NCBI GenBank assembly: GCA_021825955.1 | Contig: JAKAEH010000065.1 | Coordinates: forward strand, 1-6,033 | Source: a bacterium | GTDB lineage: Bacteria > Patescibacteria > Microgenomatia > Levybacterales > UBA12049 | Reading direction: 5' to 3' | Length of the DNA stretch: 6,033 bases | Shown here: in pieces, positions 1 to 5,349 of the stretch | Position numbering within the stretch: the stretch's first letter is position 1 | How the letters are laid out: each line of letters starts with the position of its first letter | Program-made: the position numbers and the translations under genes | The notes under the pieces: generated by a model | Database searches by the model: none | Told to the model about the DNA's origin: nothing | What the model saw: only the letters and a program-made list of their open reading frames with translations

Positions 1-2
1 CG

Positions 3-119
3 TTAAAATTTAGCCGAAGTCCCTCGAAATCGCTCCATGAGTCGTATTTGAATAGAATTGAAAAGACGAATGGTAAGATTAGTGGGACGAGGAGAAAAAG
101 GCAGTCTCCAAAGAGGTAA
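3..119 (+). CDS. C-terminal tail of an unrecognised protein (partial, cut by left edge)
   Basis: Frame 3 of the plus strand is open from the window edge to a TAA at 117-119, while the other two plus frames stop within the first dozen bases. The 38 visible residues are hydrophilic and end in a strongly basic tail (GTRRKRQSPKR). The stop lies three bases from the end of the convergent IDI-like gene, the tight packing seen elsewhere in the window. The fragment has no motif I recognise and is short enough to be open by chance, so it is only a candidate gene end. Confidence 0.35.
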   Translation, partial: LKFSRSPSKSLHESYLNRIEKTNGKISGTRRKRQSPKR

Positions 120-122
120 TCC

Positions 123-665
123 TCAAATCATTTTTCGTTCAATTATTTCTTTAGCCCACGGCGAAAGAAACTCGTAGATTCTTCCTTTTTTATTCATTAA
201 TTCTTCCTTTGTCGCAAGAGAAAAACCATAAGCAAAATCAAGGCTTGGTGTAGGTAATTTTTTTATCTTTGTAATCAAAACGTCGCAGTATTCGTGTTCG
301 GTATAAATGCTTTTCGGATCCTTTGATTTGTAGTAAACAAACCCTAAATTCTTTATTTTCCCCGTTAAATCATTTTCAGTCAGATTCCACTCTCTTTTTA
401 AAGAAATAATGACTGCTTCTTCTAAGTTTTCAAATTTTTCGTTTTGTAACAATTGGTGAGAGGCGGAACTTAAATCCAAAACCGCATCAAATGCAGGGTG
501 TTTTCTGTGCTGAAGGAGAAAGTAGTTTTTATAAACGAGTATTATCGCAAATCCCCTGTGCATAATTCCTTTTTTGTGAGCATCCCATTTTTCAATAAAA
601 CCCAAATGTTTTCCTTGTTTGTCGACCTTTTCTATAAATTGTTTTTGTGCATAATAATCGCTCAT
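123..665 (-). CDS. idi: Type 1 isopentenyl-diphosphate isomerase-like (Nudix superfamily) protein, catalytic Cys replaced by Ala
   Basis: This 180-residue protein matches the length and motif order of type 1 IDI (E. coli Idi is 182), the cytosolic enzyme that interconverts IPP and DMAPP. All five metal ligands of IDI-1 appear to be present: H30 and H36 in AHKKGIMHRGF, H70 in SSASHQ, and E123 and E125 in TEHEYCDV. The C-terminal FLSPW (W near 169) matches the active-site SPW of IDI. The residue aligned with catalytic Cys67 of E. coli Idi, two before the third His, is A68 (GCC, plus-strand 462-464). The hydrolase-type Nudix box is also missing: E83 and RE at 91-92 are present, but the following EE pair is not. 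It could be an inactive relative, a variant isomerase or an IDI-like hydrolase. The ATG at 663-665 has GAAAGG nine bases upstream. It diverges from the isopentenyl phosphate kinase, which supports an isoprenoid role. The family is fairly sure; the activity is not. Confidence 0.8.
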   Translation of the reverse strand: MSDYYAQKQFIEKVDKQGKHLGFIEKWDAHKKGIMHRGFAIILVYKNYFLLQHRKHPAFDAVLDLSSASHQLLQNEKFENLEEAVIISLKREWNLTENDLTGKIKNLGFVYYKSKDPKSIYTEHEYCDVLITKIKKLPTPSLDFAYGFSLATKEELMNKKGRIYEFLSPWAKEIIERKMI

Positions 666-671
666 AGTAAT

Positions 672-724
672 TTGCCTTTCTATATCAAAATGTATTATAA
701 TGCAAAGACGAATAAAAGTATAAT
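672..724. promoter_or_regulatory. Divergent promoter region between the IDI-like gene and isopentenyl phosphate kinase
   Basis: The 129 bases between the divergent starts (666-794) hold no gene. ATTATAAT at 694-701 contains a perfect TATAAT on each strand: 696-701 on plus, facing the kinase, and 699-694 on minus, facing the IDI-like gene. On plus, TTGCCT at 672-677 sits 18 bases upstream as a fair -35. A second plus-strand TATAAT lies at 719-724. The minus -35 is poor. The plus start would leave a 65-90 base leader before the kinase ATG, with no clear ribosome-binding site. The -10 matches are direct observations; promoter activity is inferred. Confidence 0.45.
675..680 (-). promoter_or_regulatory. 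Shine-Dalgarno site of the IDI-like gene
   Basis: On the minus strand GAAAGG lies nine bases before the ATG at 663-665. It is one of only two good ribosome-binding sites in the window and supports this start over internal ATGs. Confidence 0.5.
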
Positions 725-794
725 CGCTAGTTTAAATATGACTTTAAAATCTATTTCTTGGCCTTATCTATCTACTCGATAAATCCCATTTATT

Positions 795-1568
795 ATGAAA
801 AACATTATTTTAATTAAGTTGGGCGGTTCCATTATTACGGATAAAAAAATAGCTTATACGGCAAAAATAAGCGTAATAAAGCGTCTTGCCAAAGAACTTA
901 AAACTATTAATAAAAATATCATATTGGCTCATGGCAGCGGCAGCTTCGGACATACTTCTGCGGCAAAATATGGAGGCAAAAAGGGATATTTAAGTAAAGA
1001 AGGAATTGCAAAAGTCGCAAAGGATGCGATGGAGATAAATAGAATTGTTATGGATATTTTAGTGGAAGAAGGACTTCCGGCTGTTTCTTTCAGGCCAATG
1101 AGTATGATTTTAACCAATAAAGGACAAATAGCTAATAGTTTCTTTGAACCCATAGAGGTCGCGTTTAAGCAGGGTTTAATTCCGGTTGTTTATGGAGATG
1201 TAATATGGGATAAAAAATGGAGAAGTACAATCTTATCGGGAGAAACAATCCTAAACGCAATCGGAGCTTATTTTAAAAACAAAGGTTTTAATATCGATAA
1301 AATAATTCAAGTGGGAGAAACTAATGGTGTGTATGATGGCAAAAAAAATACAATTCCTGTTATTACAAACAAAACATGGTCAAATTTTAAAAAATTTGTT
1401 TTCGGATTAAAAGTAAAAGATGTTACAGGTGGAATGCAGCACAAAGTTGAAGATGCATTAAAAATGGCAGATTTAGGTATTAAGACATTGATAATAAACG
1501 GTACGATAAAAAATGAGCTATCAAATGCCCTACTGGGCAAAAAAGTTGAAGGGACTTTAATTAAATAA
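795..1568 (+). CDS. ipk: Isopentenyl phosphate kinase (amino acid kinase fold)
   Basis: This cytosolic kinase phosphorylates isopentenyl phosphate with ATP to give IPP, the last step of the archaeal-type alternative mevalonate route. The 257 residues fit the family size. Visible motifs in order are K8 with GGS at 10-12, the glycine loop HGSGSFGH at 46-53 whose final His (H53) matches the catalytic His that separates this kinase from glutamate and other amino acid kinases, PVVYGDV at 130-136, LSGE at 147-150, NGVYD at 177-181, DVTGGM at 209-214 with K217, and a C-terminal EGTLI. The start ATG directly precedes the family's usual N-terminal strand; no Shine-Dalgarno site is visible. It diverges from the IDI-like gene and is followed one base later by the Nudix-like gene, probably co-transcribed. 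Enzymes supplying isopentenyl phosphate, such as phosphomevalonate decarboxylase, are not in the window. The family call is firm. Confidence 0.92.
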   Translation: MKNIILIKLGGSIITDKKIAYTAKISVIKRLAKELKTINKNIILAHGSGSFGHTSAAKYGGKKGYLSKEGIAKVAKDAMEINRIVMDILVEEGLPAVSFRPMSMILTNKGQIANSFFEPIEVAFKQGLIPVVYGDVIWDKKWRSTILSGETILNAIGAYFKNKGFNIDKIIQVGETNGVYDGKKNTIPVITNKTWSNFKKFVFGLKVKDVTGGMQHKVEDALKMADLGIKTLIINGTIKNELSNALLGKKVEGTLIK

Positions 1569-1569
1569 T

Positions 1570-2784
1570 ATGGCAATGGAACGATTGGGACCAATTACCG
1601 GCTCAGACATAACACCTGCTATTCTTGCTCCCAAAGAGGGAGAAGTAAGGCATAGTATAGGCGTAGTGCTTTTAATCGCGGGATTAGATCCAAAAAGGAA
1701 CGGAGACAATACTTCTGATCCTTTAATATGGACAATAGTTGAACTTAAAAATAAACAAGAAACTTCAAAAATAGCAGGGCAAATTTCTGTGCCTTCTGAA
1801 ACACGAAAACATGAAGAAAGTAGAGAAGATAATGTACTAGGAGCTCTCGCAGAATTTTGTGATGATACGGCATTTTCTTCATACGTTGCCAGGCATCTTG
1901 TTCAAATGGATGGTCAATACTACAGAGAGAAAGGAATTCTTGTTGGAGGAAAACCTGTTGATGTGGTAGTATTAATTTATGATGGAGCAATTGACTTCCC
2001 TTTTAAACCTGTCGCCTCGGATGAGGTAAGTCCTAATGGATGGGTAAAAAAAAGTGAACTTCAAGCAAGCGACAATTTAAGGAGTAGTCTCAGGCAGGCA
2101 CTTGAATTAAACAGCGGAGAGGGTTTAATAAAAAGTGCCTTAGAAAGTTATTATGCTAATCCAGATGCACGAAAACCAGTTATTTCGGAAGAAGTGACTT
2201 CTATAGAAGAATTTAGTGTGCGAAGAGAAGTTGGGGATGATGTAAAAATATTGCCGTTTGGATATCGCAGAGTTGAAGAAAAATTACCCGAAGCACGTGT
2301 ACACATTGTTAGCGCAATTAATTCCTTAATTGAGCTTCAAAGGCTTTCTACAGAAGCTGGAAGGGCAAGGGATTTTCGAAGAGAAGACGAGATTGTTTCC
2401 GAACTAGAAAGAGTTCTTCGCACAATGGATTCAGTCGACTGTGCGGTTGGCATTGATGAGCTAGATGGTTTAGGGATAAGGAAAACCAATGGAGGTCCCA
2501 GAGCATGGTATATCGGTTGGAAAAACAGGGAACGAAGAAAATATGATTGGCTTTATGGTCCCAATGATGATGCGCTACAGAATGTAATGGAAACTAGAGT
2601 TCAAGGTCGTTCGTTAACTGGCTTAAGAAGAGGAGATAGGTTAGGCTATTCAACAGAGCTTGGCAGAGATTGGTATTTAGTGTTTGGAGCAAAATCTGAA
2701 AATGGGGAAAGGGGAATTTATTATGCACCGGTTGACGGAATCAGAGATATAAAACTAAAGCCTTATGATGCATACGGAATGTAA
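1570..2784 (+). CDS. Unknown protein with a degenerate Nudix-like N-terminal domain, coupled to isopentenyl phosphate kinase
   Basis: I do not recognise this 404-residue protein as a named family. Residues about 30-165 look like a Nudix fold: a first strand (IGVVLLIAG), a second (LIWTIVEL), then AGQISVPSE and a helix laid out like a Nudix box. Aligned to Gx5Ex7REUxEExGU, it has K80 for Gly, E86 kept, A94-E95 for RE, D98-D99 for EE and A101 for Gly, so acidic metal ligands may survive in altered form. Residues about 230-300 are charged and probably helical. The last 100 or so, rich in Trp and Tyr (AWYIGWKN, DWLYGPND, DWYLVFGA), look like a separate beta domain. No signal peptide or membrane segment is seen. 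The start is one base after the kinase stop (TAA t ATG), with no Shine-Dalgarno site, suggesting translational coupling; ATG 1576 is an alternative. A role in phosphate-ester or isoprenoid metabolism is inferred from context. Confidence 0.85.
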   Translation: MAMERLGPITGSDITPAILAPKEGEVRHSIGVVLLIAGLDPKRNGDNTSDPLIWTIVELKNKQETSKIAGQISVPSETRKHEESREDNVLGALAEFCDDTAFSSYVARHLVQMDGQYYREKGILVGGKPVDVVVLIYDGAIDFPFKPVASDEVSPNGWVKKSELQASDNLRSSLRQALELNSGEGLIKSALESYYANPDARKPVISEEVTSIEEFSVRREVGDDVKILPFGYRRVEEKLPEARVHIVSAINSLIELQRLSTEAGRARDFRREDEIVSELERVLRTMDSVDCAVGIDELDGLGIRKTNGGPRAWYIGWKNRERRKYDWLYGPNDDALQNVMETRVQGRSLTGLRRGDRLGYSTELGRDWYLVFGAKSENGERGIYYAPVDGIRDIKLKPYDAYGM

Positions 2785-2785
2785 T

Positions 2786-2818
2786 TTATCTTTCTCCCGC
2801 GCGAAACAATTTAGATAA
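2786..2818. terminator. Possible bidirectional hairpin between convergent genes
   Basis: TTATCT at 2786-2791 pairs with AGATAA at 2813-2818, and an inner TTTC/GAAA pair (2791-2794 with 2803-2806) could form instead of the last outer pair. This is the only structure in the 36 bases between the convergent stops of the Nudix-like and prenyl synthase genes. The stem is weak and AT-rich and there is no clean T-run, so it may be chance. Confidence 0.25.
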
Positions 2819-2820
2819 GA

Positions 2821-3705
2821 TTAATTTTTTCTGCTTTTAATAGTGTCTATAAATTTATAAAATTCTTCTTTGCAACTGTTGCTAAATTTTGATTTTTCAA
2901 TTATTTTCTTAGCATGTTTCAAATGTTCATCAATTTTATCAATGGTTTCTTTTCTCGTTCTGGTATTTTCGGAATCTAGTAAATCGTCTTGCAGTTGAAA
3001 AGCCAAACCGAGATTTAACCCTAAATCTTCACAAAATTTTTCGGTTTCCCAATCAATCCTTACTAAAGAAGCTCCGATTTGCAGGGGTCTGATAAAAGTA
3101 TAGCTTGCAGTTTTAAGTTTATCTTTTTTATTAATTAATTCTTTTGGAATATCTTTTCTTGAAGGAATGTCGATGTCAATAATCTGTCCTAAAACTACAT
3201 CATCAGCCATTTTATTAAAAAATAGTTTTGCGCTTTTTAGCTTATTTTCATCAAAATTAACTTCATCGAAAACAGAAAAAGCCCAGCAAAGCAAGATGTC
3301 GCCCAAAAGGATAGCTTGGGAATTGCCAATATGGTTTAAGTCTCCGTTCCTTCCTTCTTTTTGAAGCTTTTCCTTTACATATTCATGAATAGTCTGTACG
3401 CCGTGCCTTATAGAGTCCTTGTCCATTATGTCGTCATGAATTAATGCGAAGTTATGGAATAATTCAAGCGAAATGAAAAGCTCTAAAGCTTTTTCTATTT
3501 CTTTTCCGCCCAAAGCCTTATACATTAGATATGCAATGAAAGGTCTTATGCGTTTTCCTCCGCCCTCAATTAATTTTTGAGAATATGCAACAATGTCCAG
3601 AATAAAAGGATCGTTAATATTTTCAGAAAAGGCGTTAATTTTTTTATCTAAATATTGCTTGAGAAGAGGGTCAAAGATTTTTTTAAATTCTTTTAAATCG
3701 TTCAT
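2821..3705 (-). CDS. Short-chain (all-E) polyprenyl diphosphate synthase, shortened C-terminal region
   Basis: A trans-isoprenyl diphosphate synthase of 294 residues that condenses IPP with allylic diphosphates in the cytosol. Motifs in order are GGGKRIRP at 48-55, the first Asp-rich motif DDIMD at 91-95, a following RHG at 100-102 (usually RRG), GDILL at 135-139, GQIIDID at 173-179, KT at 198-199, and FQLQDDLLD with the second Asp-rich motif at 240-244. F86, five residues before the first motif, and the absence of a two-residue insertion in DDxxD resemble archaeal type GGPP synthases, suggesting a C15-C20 product. Only 50 residues follow the second motif (E. coli IspA has about 72). The usual Gly-Lys...Asp...Gly-Lys-Ser/Thr segment is absent, with no sign of a frameshift. 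It begins three bases after the GIY-YIG gene and is probably co-transcribed with it. The family is certain; activity and chain length are not. Confidence 0.92.
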   Translation of the reverse strand: MNDLKEFKKIFDPLLKQYLDKKINAFSENINDPFILDIVAYSQKLIEGGGKRIRPFIAYLMYKALGGKEIEKALELFISLELFHNFALIHDDIMDKDSIRHGVQTIHEYVKEKLQKEGRNGDLNHIGNSQAILLGDILLCWAFSVFDEVNFDENKLKSAKLFFNKMADDVVLGQIIDIDIPSRKDIPKELINKKDKLKTASYTFIRPLQIGASLVRIDWETEKFCEDLGLNLGLAFQLQDDLLDSENTRTRKETIDKIDEHLKHAKKIIEKSKFSNSCKEEFYKFIDTIKSRKN

Positions 3706-3708
3706 AGG

Positions 3709-3963
3709 TTATAAAATAGGCTTTCCATATTTTATCAGATTATCTTTCTTTTCTCTTCGCCAACCTTTAATTTGATTTTCTCTTTTTCTTGCTTGAATAA
3801 GCTCATTAAAAGTTTCTTTATATACTAATTCAAACGTTTTATTTCTTTTAGTAAATTCCGCTCCGTCTCCTGATTTATGTCTTTTAATCCTTGAAGTAAA
3901 ATCTTGAGTAACACCTACATATAAATGATTTTTTGAACTTTTGAGAATATAAAGAGTGAACAT
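3709..3963 (-). CDS. Small stand-alone GIY-YIG domain protein (UPF0213/YhbQ-like)
   Basis: This 84-residue protein is a single GIY-YIG nuclease-type domain. The LYIL motif (4-7) and YVG motif (15-17) give the paired strands, followed by the expected R25 and H29, FTKR at 37-40, LVYKE at 46-50, and the likely metal-binding E62 in RENQIKGW. All catalytic positions look intact. Such small proteins are common in bacteria and mostly uncharacterised; the domain cleaves DNA in UvrC and homing endonucleases, but the target here is unknown. The ATG at 3961-3963 fits the family's usual beginning, without a Shine-Dalgarno site. It is followed three bases later by the prenyl synthase and preceded by hairpin repeats and tRNA-Pro on the same strand. 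Confidence 0.85.
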   Translation of the reverse strand: MFTLYILKSSKNHLYVGVTQDFTSRIKRHKSGDGAEFTKRNKTFELVYKETFNELIQARKRENQIKGWRREKKDNLIKYGKPIL

Positions 3964-3972
3964 TTAATTCAA

Positions 3973-3993
3973 GCACTTCGGCAAGCTCAGTGC
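3973..3993 (-). repeat. Hairpin repeat unit A (CTGAG...CGAAG core)
   Basis: GCACT at 3973-3977 pairs perfectly with AGTGC at 3989-3993 around an 11-base loop. On the minus strand it reads GCACTGAGCTTGCCGAAGTG plus C, sharing the CTGAG...CGAAG layout with two other units nearby. It ends ten bases before the GIY-YIG start codon, so it could form in that gene's leader. Confidence 0.6.
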
Positions 3994-4063
3994 CCTTCGA
4001 TTCATTTCGCTTTATCGAATCCAGAGTCGAAGACCCTGAGTGAGCGAAGCGAATCGAAGGGTC
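3993..4063. repeat. Long imperfect inverted repeat with hairpin unit B, abutting the tRNA 3' end
   Basis: CCCTTCGATTCATTTCGCT at 3993-4011 is the inverted copy of AGCGAAGCGAATCGAAGGG at 4043-4061, with 17 of 19 positions matching and a 31-base spacer. Within it, GACCCT at 4032-4037 pairs perfectly with AGGGTC at 4058-4063. That second hairpin (unit B) overlaps the last two bases of the tRNA gene. The CCCTGAGT...TCGAAGGG pattern recalls interspersed palindromic repeats seen in many environmental bacterial genomes (from memory, not searched). Confidence 0.65.
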
Positions 4064-4132
4064 GGGGTGCGGAGAATCGAACTCCAACCGCACGGCCCCC
4101 AGCCGCGCATTCTGCCACTAAACTACACCCCG
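4062..4132 (-). tRNA. tRNA-Pro (anticodon GGG)
   Basis: The minus strand folds as a 71-base cloverleaf. The acceptor stem CGGGGTG/CACCCCG is seven perfect pairs. The D-arm is GTTT/GAAT with a GG-containing loop. The anticodon stem is CGCGG/CCGTG (one G-T pair) around loop CTGGGGG, giving GGG at positions 34-36. A four-base variable loop is followed by a T-arm with loop TTCGATT. C1-G72 and discriminator A73 are known proline identity elements and agree with the anticodon. The 3' flank reads CCC after A73, so CCA is not encoded and must be added afterwards. The gene lies between hairpin repeats and heads toward the GIY-YIG and prenyl synthase genes. Confidence 0.93.
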
Positions 4133-4147
4133 AATTTGATATCTTGT

Positions 4148-4156
4148 ATTTTAACA
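4148..4156 (-). promoter_or_regulatory. Extended -10 promoter of tRNA-Pro
   Basis: The minus strand reads TGTTAAAAT, an extended -10 (TGnTAAAAT). Its hexamer ends 16 bases before the tRNA, so transcription would start near 4141, leaving a leader of about nine bases. No convincing -35 is visible. Confidence 0.5.
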
Positions 4157-4168
4157 TAAAATTGCTAG

Positions 4169-4189
4169 TCCTTCGACTCATACTCAGGA
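4169..4189 (-). repeat. Hairpin repeat unit C
   Basis: TCCT at 4169-4172 pairs with AGGA at 4186-4189. On the minus strand the unit reads TCCTGAGTATGAGTCGAAGG plus A, sharing CCTGAGT...TCGAAGG with unit B. It lies on the other side of the tRNA from units A and B, in the tRNA-recA gap. The short stem makes its structure uncertain; the shared sequence is the main support. Confidence 0.45.
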
Positions 4190-4193
4190 TTAC

Positions 4194-4236
4194 GCAACTT
4201 TTAAATTTATGTACTTGCAATAGTTAGAAAAGTTGC
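4194..4236. repeat. Perfect 9-bp inverted repeat in the recA promoter, possible operator
   Basis: GCAACTTTT at 4194-4202 is the exact inverted copy of AAAAGTTGC at 4228-4236, with 25 bases between. The arms flank the recA -35 (4215-4220), and the right arm runs into the TG of the extended -10. Neither predicted transcript includes it, so it would act as DNA, for example as a two-site operator. It matches neither the E. coli nor the B. subtilis LexA box. Confidence 0.45.
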
Positions 4237-4242
4237 TAAAAT
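4215..4242 (+). promoter_or_regulatory. recA promoter, predicted leaderless or nearly so
   Basis: TTGCAA at 4215-4220 (-35) is followed after 16 bases by TAAAAT at 4237-4242, preceded by TGC, making an extended -10. Initiation about seven bases downstream falls on or next to the recA ATG at 4249. No Shine-Dalgarno sequence precedes that ATG, which agrees with a leaderless message. Confidence 0.55.
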
Positions 4243-4248
4243 GGCTTT

Positions 4249-5349
4249 ATGGTGAAAGCGGCAGGAAAATCTCAATCTGGTAAAACCTCAAACGAACCCT
4301 CTGAAGGCGCTCATAAACTCGAAGCGGTAAAGCTGGCGATGGAGCAAATCGAAAAACAATACGGCAGAGGTTCGATTATGCGTTTCGGAGAAGCAGGTAA
4401 TAAGTTGGATATCTCCGTTATCTCCACGGGCTGTTTGCCCTTGGATCTGGCACTTGGAGTAGGCGGAGTGCCAAGGGGAAGAATTGTTGAAATCTATGGT
4501 CCGGAGGCTTCGGGAAAAACAACAGTTTCTTTATCAATTATTGCCCAAGCGCAAAAACACGGAGGGGTTGCGGCATTTATCGACGCCGAACACGCCCTTG
4601 ATCCTTTATGGGCAGAACGAATCGGAGTAAAACTTGACGAACTTTTAATATCGCAGCCCGACACCGGTGAGCAGGCTTTGGAAATCGCCGAAAGCTTAAT
4701 CAGAAGCGGAGGGATAGACGTTTTAATTATAGATTCCGTTGCCGCACTAGTTCCAAGAGCCGAAATAGAAGGAGAAATGGGAGATTCAATGATGGGTCTT
4801 CAGGCAAGGCTTATGTCGCAAGCTCTTCGGAAATTAACCGGAGTTATATCTAAATCTAAAACAGTTGTAATATTTACCAATCAATTAAGACAAAAAATCG
4901 GCATAATGTTTGGAAATCCGGAAACCACAACCGGAGGATTAGCTCTTAAGTTTTATTCATCCGTTAGAATGGACGTCAGAAAAATAGAAACGCTCAAGGA
5001 CGGAGATAAGGCTATCGGATCAAGACACAGAGTTAAGATTGTTAAGAATAAAGTATCTTCTCCTTTTAGGATTGCAGAATTTGATGTAATGTCAGACACC
5101 GGAATTTCCAGAGAAGGCGGAATTATGGATGTTGGGGTCGAAATGGGAATTGTGCAAAAGTCAGGAGCATTTTTTAGATATGGTGATTTAATGCTTGGAC
5201 AAGGAAAACAGGCGGCAATAATTTTCTTGAGAGAAAAACCCGATACTGCTAAGAAAATCGTCGACGAAATATTAAAAAAAAGTAAAACAAGCGGTACCCC
5301 CGTTGAAGTAGGAGTTGAGAATGAAGAAAAAGAACCAGATATACAGTGA
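4249..5349 (+). CDS. recA: RecA recombinase
   Basis: RecA polymerises on single-stranded DNA, drives ATP-dependent strand exchange, and in many bacteria triggers the SOS response. The 366-residue protein has Walker A GPEASGKT at 84-91, [10 protein letters not shown] at 110-119 with catalytic E114, Walker B VLIIDS at 158-163, the switch Gln Q212 in TNQLR, and an intact DNA-binding L2 loop ([11 protein letters not shown], 220-230) continuing LALKFY where E. coli has NALKFY. The N-terminus carries about 20 extra polar, basic residues before the conserved core ([19 protein letters not shown]). The ATG at 4249 is the first in frame and matches the predicted leaderless promoter. The C-terminal tail is acidic, as usual. 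It overlaps recX by 29 bases. Identification is certain. Confidence 0.99.
   Translation: MVKAAGKSQSGKTSNEPSEGAHKLEAVKLAMEQIEKQYGRGSIMRFGEAGNKLDISVISTGCLPLDLALGVGGVPRGRIVEIYGPEASGKTTVSLSIIAQAQKHGGVAAFIDAEHALDPLWAERIGVKLDELLISQPDTGEQALEIAESLIRSGGIDVLIIDSVAALVPRAEIEGEMGDSMMGLQARLMSQALRKLTGVISKSKTVVIFTNQLRQKIGIMFGNPETTTGGLALKFYSSVRMDVRKIETLKDGDKAIGSRHRVKIVKNKVSSPFRIAEFDVMSDTGISREGGIMDVGVEMGIVQKSGAFFRYGDLMLGQGKQAAIIFLREKPDTAKKIVDEILKKSKTSGTPVEVGVENEEKEPDIQ
5310..5314 (+). promoter_or_regulatory. Shine-Dalgarno site of recX, inside recA
   Basis: AGGAG lies six bases before ATG 5321. This spacing selects that ATG over the in-frame TTG at 5315, which directly abuts the site. Confidence 0.6.

Noticed and set aside
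498..782. Plus-strand frame overlapping the IDI-like gene
   Set aside because: It lies mostly antisense to a gene with clear IDI motifs and then runs through the divergent promoter region; its composition is typical of antisense reading.
929..1153. Minus-strand frame inside the isopentenyl phosphate kinase gene
   Set aside because: Antisense to a strongly conserved coding region; no motifs or start signals of its own. The same holds for 1307-1594.
3973..4189. CRISPR array or tRNA-integrated mobile element
   Set aside because: The repeats are hairpin units in different orientations with irregular gaps, not regular repeat-spacer units, and no cas, integrase or transposase gene is present.
3884..4220. 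Two minus-strand frames across the tRNA and hairpin repeats
   Set aside because: They translate the tRNA gene and the repeats (FDSLRSLRVFDS-like peptides), overlap the GIY-YIG start in one case, and have no conserved content.
4133..4248. Canonical LexA (SOS) box upstream of recA
   Set aside because: Neither CTGT-N8-ACAG nor a GAAC/GTTC-type box is found; the 9-bp inverted repeat is reported separately without assigning it to LexA.
4241..4255. Four-codon upstream frame (MALW) overlapping the recA start
   Set aside because: The predicted transcription start is at or next to the recA ATG, so this ATG is probably not transcribed, and such a short frame is easily chance.
5315..5320. TTG as an earlier recX start
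   Set aside because: The AGGAG at 5310-5314 would directly touch TTG, whereas ATG 5321 has ideal six-base spacing.
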